Origin: Streptomyces sp. MMG1533
Lineage (GTDB): Bacteria > Actinomycetota > Actinomycetes > Streptomycetales > Streptomycetaceae
Direction: 5' to 3'
DNA length: 64,000 bases
NCBI RefSeq assembly: GCF_001279775.1
Contig: NZ_LGDG01000241.1
Location: 1-64,000, forward strand
Part shown: in pieces, positions 7,794-16,570 of the stretch
How the letters are laid out: every line of letters starts with the position of its first letter
How positions within the stretch are numbered: the first letter of the stretch is position 1
Notes under the pieces: model-generated
Seen by the model: only the letters and a program-made list of their open reading frames with translations
What the model was told of the DNA's origin: nothing
Databases searched by the model: none
Translations under genes and position numbers: made by a program

Positions 7794-9283
7794 CCGCGAC
7801 GACCGACTTCGACGCCGTGGTCATAGGCGCGGGCAACGCAGGTCTGACCGCCGCCACCACCCTGCAGCAGGCCGGACTGCGGACCTTCCTGGTGGAGCGC
7901 CACAACATCCCCGGCGGCTGCGCCACCTCCTTCCGGCGGGGGCGCTTCGAGTTCGAGACAGCGCTGCACCAGCTGTCCGGAGTCGGGCTGGAAGGGCAGC
8001 CATACACCCTGCGCTCGATGTTCGAGAAGCTCGGTGTCGCCGACCGGCTGGAGTTCGTCCGGGAACACGACCTGTACCGGGCCGTGGTGCCCGGTCACTA
8101 CGACGTGACCCTGCCCGCCGACTGGGGCGGCGCGCTGGACGCTCTGGAGGCCGCCTTCCCCGGCAACCGCGCCCGCGTAGAGAGCTTCTTCGCGCTCGTC
8201 AGGGATGTCATGTTCGGGTACGTCTCGGTCCTGCGCCGTACGCCCGCCGCCGACATCGACCCGGTCCTCTTCCGTCAGGCGCTGCGCCCGATGAAGGACG
8301 TGCTGGACGACCACTTCGACCATCCCGGCATCAAGTCGGTCCTCGGCATGTACTGGTCCTACATCGGCCAGCCGCCCTCCCGGCTCGCCTTCCACGAGAT
8401 GGCCCTGTTGCTTTACGGCTATTTCGAGTTCAAGCCATGGCACATCAAGGGCGGCTCGCAGGCCATGTCGAGCGTGCTCCTGGATGCCTTCGTGATGGCG
8501 GGAGGCCAGGTCCGCTTCAACACGGCGGTCGAGGCGATCCTGACCGAGGGCCGCCGTGTGGTGGGAGTCCGTCTCGACGACGGGCAGCAGGTGTCCACGC
8601 GCGACGTGGTCTCCAACGCCTCGCTGCCCGTCACCTACGCGATGCTCGGCGACGACGCCGTGCCGACCGCCGTACGCGACGACCTGGCCACCCGGCGCGT
8701 CGGCCCGTCGGCCTTCGTGCTGCACATGGGCCTCGACGCTTCACCCGCCGACCTCGGCTTCACCACCAGCACCACTTTCATCAACGCCGACCTGGACGAC
8801 GACCGCGTCTTCGCCTCATGGCGCTCCCTGGAGCCCGCCCGCGGAATCTGCGTCTCGTCGTACGACGTCGAGCCGATCGGCTTCGCCCCACCGGGCGCGA
8901 ACCACGTCAGCCTGCTGACTCTGCAGTACGGCGACCTGTGGGAGAAGGTCCCGCCCGCCGAGTACGCACGCACCAAGTTCGCCTACGCGCAAACGTTGCT
9001 CGACCTGGCGGAGACGACCATGCCCGGCATCCGAGACGCCATCGAGGAGGTCGACGTCGCGACGCCGCTGACCGTCGCCCGCTACCTCGGCCACCCAGGC
9101 GGCGCCATCTACGGCTACGACCAGGACCGCACCGAGAGCTGGCTGTTCCGCAACAGCGAACGCGACACCCACGTGACCGGCCTGCACCTCGCCGGCTCCT
9201 GGGCCGGCAGCGGCGGCTTCCAGCCCACCCTCGAAGCCGGTCACCGCGTCGCACGGCGTCTGCTACGCGCCAAGGCCGCCTGA
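7790..9283 (+). CDS. CrtI/phytoene-desaturase-like FAD oxidoreductase
   Basis: 497 residues from GTG. The FAD-binding Rossmann motif VIGAGNAGLTAA comes at about 11-22, with NIPGGCATSF completing the dinucleotide signature of carotenoid desaturase/isomerase-like enzymes. The C-terminal end GSWAGSGGFQPTLEAGH is the matching FAD-contacting block of that family. The family desaturates, saturates or isomerises polyenes and other hydrophobic substrates. No other carotenoid genes are beside it. It sits between the NTF2-like gene and a ferredoxin reductase, so a redox step on a catabolic intermediate is more likely than pigment synthesis. Confidence 0.82.
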   Translation: MTATTDFDAVVIGAGNAGLTAATTLQQAGLRTFLVERHNIPGGCATSFRRGRFEFETALHQLSGVGLEGQPYTLRSMFEKLGVADRLEFVREHDLYRAVVPGHYDVTLPADWGGALDALEAAFPGNRARVESFFALVRDVMFGYVSVLRRTPAADIDPVLFRQALRPMKDVLDDHFDHPGIKSVLGMYWSYIGQPPSRLAFHEMALLLYGYFEFKPWHIKGGSQAMSSVLLDAFVMAGGQVRFNTAVEAILTEGRRVVGVRLDDGQQVSTRDVVSNASLPVTYAMLGDDAVPTAVRDDLATRRVGPSAFVLHMGLDASPADLGFTTSTTFINADLDDDRVFASWRSLEPARGICVSSYDVEPIGFAPPGANHVSLLTLQYGDLWEKVPPAEYARTKFAYAQTLLDLAETTMPGIRDAIEEVDVATPLTVARYLGHPGGAIYGYDQDRTESWLFRNSERDTHVTGLHLAGSWAGSGGFQPTLEAGHRVARRLLRAKAA

Positions 9284-9300
9284 CCCCACAGGGAGAACCC

Positions 9301-10440
9301 GTGAAGCACCCCCTCGCCACCCTCTTCGACGGCCACGACGAGGTCCAGGCAGAAATCGACAGCCGCCCGGCCGACACCACCGACCATGCCGCCGAGACCC
9401 GCCGCACGGTGGACACCTACCACCCCGAACGGCTCACGCTCTCGGTCGCCGAGGTCATCACGGAGACCGCCACAACAAAAACCTTCCGGCTGCGCCGCCC
9501 CGACGGAGCAGACCTGCCCCCCTTCCTCGCCGGCCAGTACGTGGGCGTGTTCGCGGACGGCACCAACCGCCCCTACGCTCTCTCCTCCAGCCCGGCACGA
9601 CTGGACCACTGGGACCTGACGGTCCGGCGGGTCCCCGGCGGCAGGATCAGCAACCGCCTGATCGACACGCTGGCGGCGGGCGACCCCCTCACCACCACCG
9701 GCCCCATGGGGACCTTCCACCACAACCCGATCTTCCACGGAGACGACGTCGTCTTCCTCGCCGGCGGCTCCGGCGTCGTGCCCGCGATGAGCATGATCCA
9801 CGACATCGTCGACCACGGTCTCGACCGCCGGTTCCATCTGATCTACGGCTCCCGTACAGACGACGACATCATCTTCCGCGACGAGCTGGACGCCCTCGCC
9901 GCGAACCATCACCCGAACATCCGGGTCGACCACGTCGTCGCCGAACCCGGGCCTGCCTGGTCCGGCACCACAGGTTTCCTGACCTCGTCCCTTATCAAGA
10001 CGCTCGCCGGGCCGCTGGACGCGCGCACGGTCTACGTGTGCGGCCCCCAGGCCCTCTACCCCTACGCCCTCCGACAACTCCTCGACCTCGGCCACCCCCG
10101 CCGCCGCATCCGCTTCGAGGCCAACGGCGCGCCCGCCGATCCCACCCGCCAGGCGCACTGGCCCGCCGACGCGGCGCCCGGCGGCGAGGTCACGGTCACC
10201 GCCGCCGGGCACACGTTCCGCACCCGCAGAGGCCGCCCACTCCTGGACGCCCTGGAGGACGAGGGCATCCGCCCCAAGGCAGCCTGCCGCTCCGGCGAGT
10301 GCAGCCTGTGCCGCGTTCGTGTTCTGAAGGGCACAGTGCACACGGCCGAGGAAGCGCAGCTGCGCCTGTCCGACGTCCGCTCCGGCTACACTCACGCCTG
10401 CGTCGCGTACCCGATCACGGACGTGGAGCTCGACGTCTGA
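9301..10440 (+). CDS. NADH:ferredoxin-type reductase with FAD and C-terminal 2Fe-2S domains
   Basis: 379 residues from GTG 9301 with a GGGAG ribosome site. The order is: ~45-residue leader, FAD domain (NRPYALSSSP is the flavin-binding RxYS motif), NAD domain (LAGGSGVVPAMSM; VCGPQALYPY), then a plant-type ferredoxin domain. That last domain has Cys ligands in CRSGECSLC plus a later Cys in THACVAYP. The layout equals PaaE/KshB-like oxygenase reductases. It feeds electrons from NAD(P)H to an oxygenase. No oxygenase is in its operon, so it may serve the Rieske or P450 enzymes elsewhere in the window. Confidence 0.88.
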   Translation: MKHPLATLFDGHDEVQAEIDSRPADTTDHAAETRRTVDTYHPERLTLSVAEVITETATTKTFRLRRPDGADLPPFLAGQYVGVFADGTNRPYALSSSPARLDHWDLTVRRVPGGRISNRLIDTLAAGDPLTTTGPMGTFHHNPIFHGDDVVFLAGGSGVVPAMSMIHDIVDHGLDRRFHLIYGSRTDDDIIFRDELDALAANHHPNIRVDHVVAEPGPAWSGTTGFLTSSLIKTLAGPLDARTVYVCGPQALYPYALRQLLDLGHPRRRIRFEANGAPADPTRQAHWPADAAPGGEVTVTAAGHTFRTRRGRPLLDALEDEGIRPKAACRSGECSLCRVRVLKGTVHTAEEAQLRLSDVRSGYTHACVAYPITDVELDV

Positions 10441-10462
10441 GAGCCCGCTCACCCTCCGAAGT

Positions 10463-10508
10463 CAGCGACAGCCGGCCGACGACGGCTCCCTCCGGTCGGC
10501 CGTCGCTG
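10463..10508 (+). terminator. Imperfect hairpin after the 7401 operon
   Basis: CAGCGA...CGGCCGAC pairs with GTCGGCCG/TCGCTG around a 14-base loop, with a 4-base bulge. It lies 22 bp after the reductase stop, with no U-tract. It is a plausible terminator for the 7401-10440 operon. Confidence 0.45.
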
Positions 10509-10527
10509 TCTGCCGTACATTGGGGGC

Positions 10528-11193
10528 ATGGCGGCGGAAGTCGATGAATTCCTCCGCGACCTCGCCCGCGAGTTCAGGCCTCGGGCCGACCAGCTGGCCC
10601 GCGACCTGATCCAGGCCGCACGCGCCGAGGTGCCCGACGAATGGACGCATGCTCCGCTTGCCGCACAGGAGCCAGCGACGACGATCTCCTCGCCGCCCAT
10701 CGACTGCTATGTCCTGGACGACGTCACCGAGGCGGACTTCGCGGACATCATCTGCGAACGCCCCTGCACCGACCCGAACTGTGGCTGCGACGGTTGTTCC
10801 GACGAGCGGTATCGCGTGCGTGACGCGTTCAATCAGAGCAGTCAGCCCCTGCTCGCGGAGAGCGTCGTCTTCGACCACCTCGGACGGCCGATGTTCTGGG
10901 ATCAGCTTGCCCCCTTCGAGCATCCGGACGACGCCGACCGGCTCTGCTACGGCATCGACATGACGTACAGCGTCATGTACAGCCACCAGGACGCCCAGAG
11001 TTTCTGGGCCTACAGCGATACCCGTGTACCGGCGGTGGAGCTGTACGAATCGCTCGTTCGTTCGCCTGGCATCGCGAAGTTCCCGGGCTGGGATGAGAGT
11101 GACCTGCCGGGTGCCCCACTGCGGCAGGCCGGACGGTACACGCCACGCGGCGGTTCCGATTCAGGGCCCGCCTTGAAGATGGTGAGGTCCTGA
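10528..11193 (+). CDS. Hypothetical protein with a Cys cluster
   Basis: 221 residues; I do not recognise a family. A helical N-terminus (EVDEFLRDLAREFRPRADQL) is followed by a compact CTDPNCGCDGC cluster near residues 86-98 that could bind a metal. A mostly acidic, aromatic-rich C-terminal half follows. The start ATG follows GGGGG 3-7 bp upstream. It is separated from the operon upstream by a hairpin and points away from the convergent isomerase gene. Nothing ties it to catabolism. Confidence 0.6.
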   Translation: MAAEVDEFLRDLAREFRPRADQLARDLIQAARAEVPDEWTHAPLAAQEPATTISSPPIDCYVLDDVTEADFADIICERPCTDPNCGCDGCSDERYRVRDAFNQSSQPLLAESVVFDHLGRPMFWDQLAPFEHPDDADRLCYGIDMTYSVMYSHQDAQSFWAYSDTRVPAVELYESLVRSPGIAKFPGWDESDLPGAPLRQAGRYTPRGGSDSGPALKMVRS

Positions 11194-11311
11194 CAGGTCC
11201 CGAGGGGCCGAGCCGTACACGACTGGAGTACTGGACGGGGCGGGTGATAGGCGGGCCCGAGCCGGCTTCCGTCGGCAGGCGACGTCGAGCTTTCGGCCCA
11301 AGATCAATCAG

Positions 11312-11725
11312 TCACGGAGACTCCGGGCTGCTGGGTGCGCGAGGCTGCCGAGGCGGGGCCGGTGAGTGGCGCAGTTGATAGGAGTGGGCGAGGTCCCGTA
11401 CCTCTGCAGTGGAGACCACCTCATGCCCGTCGCCGTGGTGCAGATGCTTCTCGAGTAGGGCCAGCACGTCTTCGGAGAGTCGGGCCTTGAGGCTGTCGGA
11501 GCGGCCCGGCAGCAGCCCCACCTCGACGTGAACGAAGTTCACCCGGCCGTCGCCCGCCTCATCCCTGTTCCCCACGCACGCCTCTTCGGCGGGACGGACG
11601 AGCGACTTGCACACGCCGGTGGAGCCTGCCTTCTCGATCACCATCGGGTGCAGTTCCCTCAAGAACGGCCGCCAGTCGAAGGCCTCCGCCAGCCCTGGCG
11701 AGTAGTCGACGGTGATGTGGGGCAT
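11312..11725 (-). CDS. 5-carboxymethyl-2-hydroxymuconate isomerase homologue
   Basis: 137 residues beginning MPHITVDYS, so processing exposes the N-terminal Pro that is the catalytic base in this tautomerase-superfamily family. FDWRPFLRELH and VNFVHVEVGLLPGRS follow the CHMI (HpaF-type) pattern, and size is normal apart from an extra Pro/Arg tail. HpaF isomerises the meta-cleavage product in homoprotocatechuate degradation. No other hpa genes are nearby, so it may act on a related muconate from the extradiol enzyme at 15496. DNA upstream is decayed, so its promoter is uncertain. Confidence 0.75.
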   Translation of the reverse strand: MPHITVDYSPGLAEAFDWRPFLRELHPMVIEKAGSTGVCKSLVRPAEEACVGNRDEAGDGRVNFVHVEVGLLPGRSDSLKARLSEDVLALLEKHLHHGDGHEVVSTAEVRDLAHSYQLRHSPAPPRQPRAPSSPESP

Positions 11726-11748
11726 GAAGGACCTCCCGCTACAGGCGT

Positions 11749-12244
11749 GTGTACTCCGAATCTGCCTGCTCCCGTCGACTCACCCGGCAGGAACTCCCGG
11801 CCCACCATCAGCGAGTTCAGGGTGTTGATGAGCAGGGCAACCCAGTCCAGGACCGCAGTGAACCGGCGGGTGTCGGCGAAGCGCCCCTCAGTCGCTGGTA
11901 CCGGGCCCCCTCGGCAGCGAGTTGGGCGCCCGGGAGATTGCCGAACCGGAGCACCATCTGACTGGCGTCGATCACAGTGGTGGTGTCGGCTCCCAGTCCG
12001 ACGACCGCTGGGGACGGCGCCGTATCGCTGGCCGGCACACCTGCAGGGGATCCCGTAGCCGAACGGAGCCGGACATCGTTCGGTGGCGTCGGGCCGGCGG
12101 AGCGGGCCGAGACCGGGCGCCACCGAAGAGCGCGCCCCGTCGCCCGAGGCTGTGAGGTGCGGTTCGCACTGCTGGAGCGGGAGTTGGAGTGTGTGCCGCT
12201 GTCCGGGAGGCCTCCGACGCCTCGACATTGCGGCGTTGATCGGC
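11749..12244 (-). pseudogene. Decayed gene, family not recognised
   Basis: Minus-strand translation shows protein-like stretches in two frames: VIDASQMVLRFGNLPGAQLA near 11910-11980 and RRFTAVLDWVALLINTLNSL near 11810-11880. These would join if a base were added or removed. No intact frame, start or ribosome site spans them. I read this as a frameshifted remnant between the isomerase and etfA, but cannot name it. Confidence 0.4.
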
Positions 12245-13213
12245 TCAGCCCTTACGGGCCTTGATCTCCTCGGTCAGCTGCGGCAGAACGTCGAACAGGT
12301 CACCGACGACGCCGTAGTCGACGAGGTCGAAGATCGGCGCCTCGGGATCCTTGTTGACGGCCACGATGGTCTTGGAGGTCTGCATACCCGCGCGGTGCTG
12401 GATGGCGCCGGAAATGCCGGAGGCGATGTACAGCTGGGGCGAGACCTGCTGACCGGTCTGGCCGACCTGGTGGGAGTGCGGGTACCAGCCCGCGTCGACC
12501 GCGGCACGGGAGGCACCGACGGCCGCGCCCAGGGAGTCGGCCAGCTCCTCGATGACCGAGAAATTCTCGGCGGCGCCCACACCTCGGCCGCCGGAGACCA
12601 CGATCGCGGCTTCGGTCAGCTCCGGACGGCCGGTCGACTCGCGCGGCGTACGGGAGACGATTCGGGTGCTGGTGGCCAACTCACTGAAGGATACGGCGAG
12701 TTGCTCGACCGTGACCGCGACCGCGACCGGAGTGGTCGTCGGGGTGGCCGAGTTCGGCTTGACGGTGATCACCGGAACGCCCTTGGTGACCCGGGACTTG
12801 GTGGTGTGCGCGGCGGCGAACACCGACTGGGTGGCGATGGGGCCCGCTGCCCCCGCCTCCAGGTCCACAGCGTCGGTGATGACGCCGGAACCGATGCGCA
12901 CGGCGAGGCGCGCCGCGATCTCCTTGCCCTCCGCGGAGGAGGGAACGAGGACGGCGACCGGGGAGACGGCCCGGACGGCCTGCTCCAGGGCGTCGACTTC
13001 CGGGACGACCAGGTACCCGGCGAACTCGGGTGCGTCGGCGGCCAGCACCTTCACGGCGCCGTGCTCGGCCAGCACCGGGGCGGTGGCCTCCACACCCGGG
13101 CCGAGGTGCACGGCGACGGGCTCTCCGATGCGGCGTGCCAGGGTCAGCAGCTCCAGGCTCGGCTTGCGGACGGCGCCGTCCATGTGGTCGACGGAGACGA
13201 GGACTTCACCCAT
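12245..13213 (-). CDS. etfA: Electron transfer flavoprotein alpha subunit
   Basis: 322 residues. The N-terminal domain starts [12 protein letters not shown]. The C-terminal FAD domain carries [29 protein letters not shown] and [15 protein letters not shown], the family signature that holds FAD. With EtfB it carries electrons from acyl-CoA dehydrogenases to the membrane quinone pool. Four acyl-CoA dehydrogenase-type subunits lie in this window, so a dedicated ETF makes sense. It lies 55 bp downstream of etfB in the same operon. Confidence 0.95.
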   Translation of the reverse strand: MGEVLVSVDHMDGAVRKPSLELLTLARRIGEPVAVHLGPGVEATAPVLAEHGAVKVLAADAPEFAGYLVVPEVDALEQAVRAVSPVAVLVPSSAEGKEIAARLAVRIGSGVITDAVDLEAGAAGPIATQSVFAAAHTTKSRVTKGVPVITVKPNSATPTTTPVAVAVTVEQLAVSFSELATSTRIVSRTPRESTGRPELTEAAIVVSGGRGVGAAENFSVIEELADSLGAAVGASRAAVDAGWYPHSHQVGQTGQQVSPQLYIASGISGAIQHRAGMQTSKTIVAVNKDPEAPIFDLVDYGVVGDLFDVLPQLTEEIKARKG

Positions 13214-13268
13214 GGGAATCGTTCTCCTGCGAGATGTGTGAGGGTGGGGGGAGGGGGGACGAAGTGGC

Positions 13269-14054
13269 TCAGATGAACTTCTGGCCGGCCAGGAACTCCG
13301 CGAGCTGCTTGCTTCCTTCGCCCTCGTCCTTGACGACGGTGCCTGAGGTGCGTGGTGCGCGCTGTGCCGCTTCCTCGACCTTCGTCCAGGCGCCGATCAG
13401 TCCGACCCGCTCCTCGCCGATGCCCAGGTCGGACAGGTCCACGGATTTCACCGGCTTCTTCTTCGCCGCCATGATGCCCTTGAACGACGGGTAGCGGGCC
13501 TCGCCCGACCGGTCGGTCACCGATACCACGGCCGGCAGCGAAGCCTCCAACTCTTCGTCGGCGGAGTCGCCGTCCCGGCGGCCGGAGACCTTGCCGTCGG
13601 CCACGGAGACGTCGGAGAGCAGCGTCATCTGTGACACGCCGAGCCGCTCCGCGAGGAGGGCCGGGAGGACGCCCATGGTGCCGTCCGTGGAGGCCATACC
13701 GCACATCACCAGGTCGTACCCGATGTGTTCGACGGCCTTGGCGAGCACCAGAGAGGTACCCATCACGTCGGTGCCGTGCAGTGCGTCGTCCTCGACGTGC
13801 ACCGCCTTGTCCGCGCCCATGGAGAGTGCCTTGCGCAGTGCGTCGCGGGCGTCCTCCGGGCCGACGGTCAGGACGGTGGTCTCCGCGTCGTCGCAGGCCT
13901 CGGCGATCCGCAGCGCCTGCTCGACCGCGTATTCGTCGAGCTCCGACAGCAGGCCGTCCACGGCGTCGCGGTCGGTGGTCAGGTCCTCGGAGAAGTGGCG
14001 GTCGCCGGTGGCGTCGGGTACGTACTTCACCGCGACCACGATCTTCAAGCTCAC
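13269..14054 (-). CDS. etfB: Electron transfer flavoprotein beta subunit
   Basis: 261 residues from GTG 14054, chosen because GAGGT lies 5 bp upstream and the product then starts [14 protein letters not shown] as the family does. A longer ATG start at 14066 would put the ribosome site inside the gene. The AMP-binding domain has [15 protein letters not shown]. It pairs with EtfA. The start faces the meta-cleavage operon across a 570-bp gap holding a regulon palindrome (14337-14355), so etfBA may be co-induced with it. Confidence 0.95.
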   Translation of the reverse strand: MSLKIVVAVKYVPDATGDRHFSEDLTTDRDAVDGLLSELDEYAVEQALRIAEACDDAETTVLTVGPEDARDALRKALSMGADKAVHVEDDALHGTDVMGTSLVLAKAVEHIGYDLVMCGMASTDGTMGVLPALLAERLGVSQMTLLSDVSVADGKVSGRRDGDSADEELEASLPAVVSVTDRSGEARYPSFKGIMAAKKKPVKSVDLSDLGIGEERVGLIGAWTKVEEAAQRAPRTSGTVVKDEGEGSKQLAEFLAGQKFI

Positions 14055-14336
14055 TGGACACCTCATTTCGGTGGGATGCTCTGGCTGCTGATGGGGGGAG
14101 GCCCCGCCGACTCTCGCGCCGGCGGACAGACTGCTGCGTCGAGCGCCGCCGAAGTCTCACGGAGAACGGCTGCCTGAGCCGTACCCGGCCTACCCGGCGC
14201 GCCGGGTACCGAGGGCGAGTCGACTGCTGCCACTGAGTGACTGCGGCGCGTAGCGCGGGGGTTCCTCCGATTCGTCCCACGACAGTTGCTCGCACGACGG
14301 CGACGCTATGCGGACGGGCGCGGGGCATCGACTCCC

Positions 14337-14355
14337 GGTTCCGGCTGCCGGAACC
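14337..14355. promoter_or_regulatory. TTCC-N7-GGAA palindrome, site A
   Basis: GGTTCC-GGCTGCC-GGAACC is a perfect 6-7-6 palindrome in the 570-bp gap (14055-14624) between divergent etfBA and the meta-cleavage operon. Four further copies of the same spaced palindrome occur upstream of other operons here. The rest of the gap shows no gene or other clear signal. Confidence 0.65.
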
Positions 14356-14624
14356 GCGGGTCGGCGCCGGTTCTGTCCTGCGGTCCGCAGGGTGCCGCCC
14401 TGTGCGGGTGTCGTGATGGCAGCGCTCACGAGGTCGATCGACATGTCACCCCGAACTCCTCGGCGACACCGCCGGTTCCCGGCCGTCACGGCCTTCCCGC
14501 GTGCCCACCCCGCCCGGAGAGCAGGCCGTGCCTGCGGTTCCGGTGGGTGGAAAGGGCCCGTGCGCCGGTCGCGGACGGTGCGAATCATCGGTCGTGCCGA
14601 GGAAGACTTAAGGAGACGATCCTG

Positions 14625-15473
14625 ATGGGCGAAGCCGCCATCACCACGACGAAGGTCGCGGTAGGGGAGTACGAGTTCCAGTTGCACTCCGCCGGAGACC
14701 CGAGCGATCCCGCCGTGCTCTTCCTGCACGGGTCCGGACCCGGCGCGACGGGCCTGTCCAACTGGGCGGCCGTGCTCAAGGACCTGGGCGAGGAGTACTA
14801 CTGCCTGGCACCGGACGTGATCGGTTTCGGCGGCTCCAGCCACCCCGAGACTCCGCCCCAGGGCCTCGGCCCCTTCACCGAGTTGCGCGTCGACACACTC
14901 ATCGGCCTGCTGGACGCGCTCGGCGTGGAGAAGGCCACGCTGGTCGGCAACTCCATGGGCGGCATGTTCTCGCTCGGCCTGGCCCAAAGGGTCCCCGAAC
15001 GGGTGGAGCGGATCGTGCTCATGGGCTCGGCCGGATCGCCGGCCAAACCCGGTCCGGCGATCCGGGCACTCAGGAACTTCTACGACGACCCCACCACGGA
15101 GGCGATGACCGCGCTGCTGGAGGCCTTCGTCCACGACCCCGCGGAGTTCGGCGGGGACCTGGCGAAGATCGCGGCGGAGCGCGTGCCGCAGGCGACGCGT
15201 CCGGAGGTCGAGCGCTCGCACCGGGCGACGTTCTCCGGGACCAATCCGTGGTCGTTCACCGTCGAGGACGCCGCCGGGATCGCGCAGGAGGTGCTGGTCA
15301 TCCACGGCCGTGAGGACAGGTTCGTGCCGTTCGTGGAAGCCGCGGTGTGGTTCTTCGAGCACCTTCCCAACGCCCGCCTGTACGGCATCGGCAAGTGCGG
15401 GCACTGGACCCAGATCGAGCAGCACGACCGGTTCGTGACCGCACTGCGCGGCTTCCTGACCGGCGCGCTGTGA
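14625..15473 (+). CDS. Meta-cleavage product (C-C bond) hydrolase
   Basis: 282 residues. Alpha/beta hydrolase of the MhpC/BphD/HsaD type that splits the ring-fission product (a 2-hydroxy-6-oxo-dienoate) into 2-hydroxypentadienoate plus an acid. HGSGPGA (oxyanion loop), GNSMGG (Ser), GREDRFVP (Asp) and GKCGHWTQIE (His) are the family's diagnostic blocks. ATG 14625 follows AAGGAGA. It is the first gene of a five-gene operon and lies 22 bp before the extradiol dioxygenase, so it acts on that enzyme's product. Its co-product goes to the hydratase-dehydrogenase-aldolase set at 45054-47844. Confidence 0.92.
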   Translation: MGEAAITTTKVAVGEYEFQLHSAGDPSDPAVLFLHGSGPGATGLSNWAAVLKDLGEEYYCLAPDVIGFGGSSHPETPPQGLGPFTELRVDTLIGLLDALGVEKATLVGNSMGGMFSLGLAQRVPERVERIVLMGSAGSPAKPGPAIRALRNFYDDPTTEAMTALLEAFVHDPAEFGGDLAKIAAERVPQATRPEVERSHRATFSGTNPWSFTVEDAAGIAQEVLVIHGREDRFVPFVEAAVWFFEHLPNARLYGIGKCGHWTQIEQHDRFVTALRGFLTGAL

Positions 15474-15495
15474 AAGCCATTCGGAGGAGCCGACG

Positions 15496-16560
15496 ATGAC
15501 CGACGTACTGGGCCTGGGTATGACGCACTACCCGATGCTGCTGGGCCCCGACGCGCACATGGCGGGTCTGCTTCGCCGCACTCTGCGGGATCCGGACATT
15601 CCCGCGGACAAGAAGGACCCGGCGAACTGGAGCGAGCGGGCGCGGCGGGAGTGGGCCGCGGACCAGGGCGTTGAGGCGGCGGCGCGGCACCGCGCCGAAC
15701 TCCTGGCTCACCTGGAGCGATGCCGCGCCGAGCTGGACGCCTTCCGGCCGGACGTCGTCGTGGTGTGGGGCGACGACCAGTACGAGAACTTCCGCGAGGA
15801 GGTGATCCCGCCGTTCTGCGTGCTGGCCTACGACGACACCGTCGTCGAACCGTTCGGTGTCCTGCGCAGGCTGAAGATGCCGAACGTGTGGGACCTGCCG
15901 GACGACACGACGTACACCATGCGCGGGATGCCGGAGTTCGCGAAGAAGCTGGCCTCGGACGTGCTGGCGGCCGGACTGGACTGCGCCTACTCCTACGAGC
16001 TGCGCAAGGGCATCCACTTCCCGCACTCGTTCGCCAACACTCAGGTGTTCCTCGACTACGACGACGTGGGCTCGCGGTTCCCGTACCCCATGGTGCCCAT
16101 CGCGTTGAACTGCTACGGAGAACATGTCATCGCCCGGCGTGGCGGCATGGCCACCTTCGCGGAGATCGGACCCGAGGAGAACCTCGACCCGCCCGGCCCG
16201 TCGCCTGCCCGGTGCTACGAACTCGGGCGCGCGGTCGGCCGGTCGGTGGCGGCCAGCGGGAAGCGGGTGGCCCTCGTCGCCTCGTCGAGTTGGTCGCACG
16301 CGTTCCTCAACGACAAGGACTGGCACCTGCGGCCGGACACCGAAGCCGACCAGCGGCTGTACGACGCGATGGTCGCCGGCGACCACGACGCGTGGACGCG
16401 GACGACGACCCGGGAGATCGTCGGGGCGGGCCAGCACGAGATGCTCAACTGGTTCTGCCTGCTGGGCGCGGTCGCCGAACTCGGGCTGCGGCTCCAGTGG
16501 AGCGAGCTGACCGTCACGGAGATCTTCAACTCCAACAAGGCCTTCGCGGCGTACCGGTGA
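15496..16560 (+). CDS. Class III extradiol ring-cleavage dioxygenase
   Basis: 354 residues of the LigB superfamily. It opens a catecholic ring next to the hydroxyls using Fe(II) and O2. GLGMTHYPML supplies the N-terminal His ligand (His11). VVVVWGDDQYENF is the conserved loop, with Gln where LigB has His, as in the actinobacterial subfamily. SSSWSHAFLND and EMLNWFCLLGA are further family blocks. It lies between the C-C hydrolase and the Rieske reductase, so the substrate is probably the catechol formed by the Rieske dioxygenase and SDR. Confidence 0.88.
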   Translation: MTDVLGLGMTHYPMLLGPDAHMAGLLRRTLRDPDIPADKKDPANWSERARREWAADQGVEAAARHRAELLAHLERCRAELDAFRPDVVVVWGDDQYENFREEVIPPFCVLAYDDTVVEPFGVLRRLKMPNVWDLPDDTTYTMRGMPEFAKKLASDVLAAGLDCAYSYELRKGIHFPHSFANTQVFLDYDDVGSRFPYPMVPIALNCYGEHVIARRGGMATFAEIGPEENLDPPGPSPARCYELGRAVGRSVAASGKRVALVASSSWSHAFLNDKDWHLRPDTEADQRLYDAMVAGDHDAWTRTTTREIVGAGQHEMLNWFCLLGAVAELGLRLQWSELTVTEIFNSNKAFAAYR

Positions 16561-16570
16561 GGGGCGGGAC

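Noticed and set aside
7790..9283. Carotenoid biosynthesis cluster
   Set aside because: Only a CrtI-like protein is present; no phytoene synthase, GGPP synthase or cyclase in the window.
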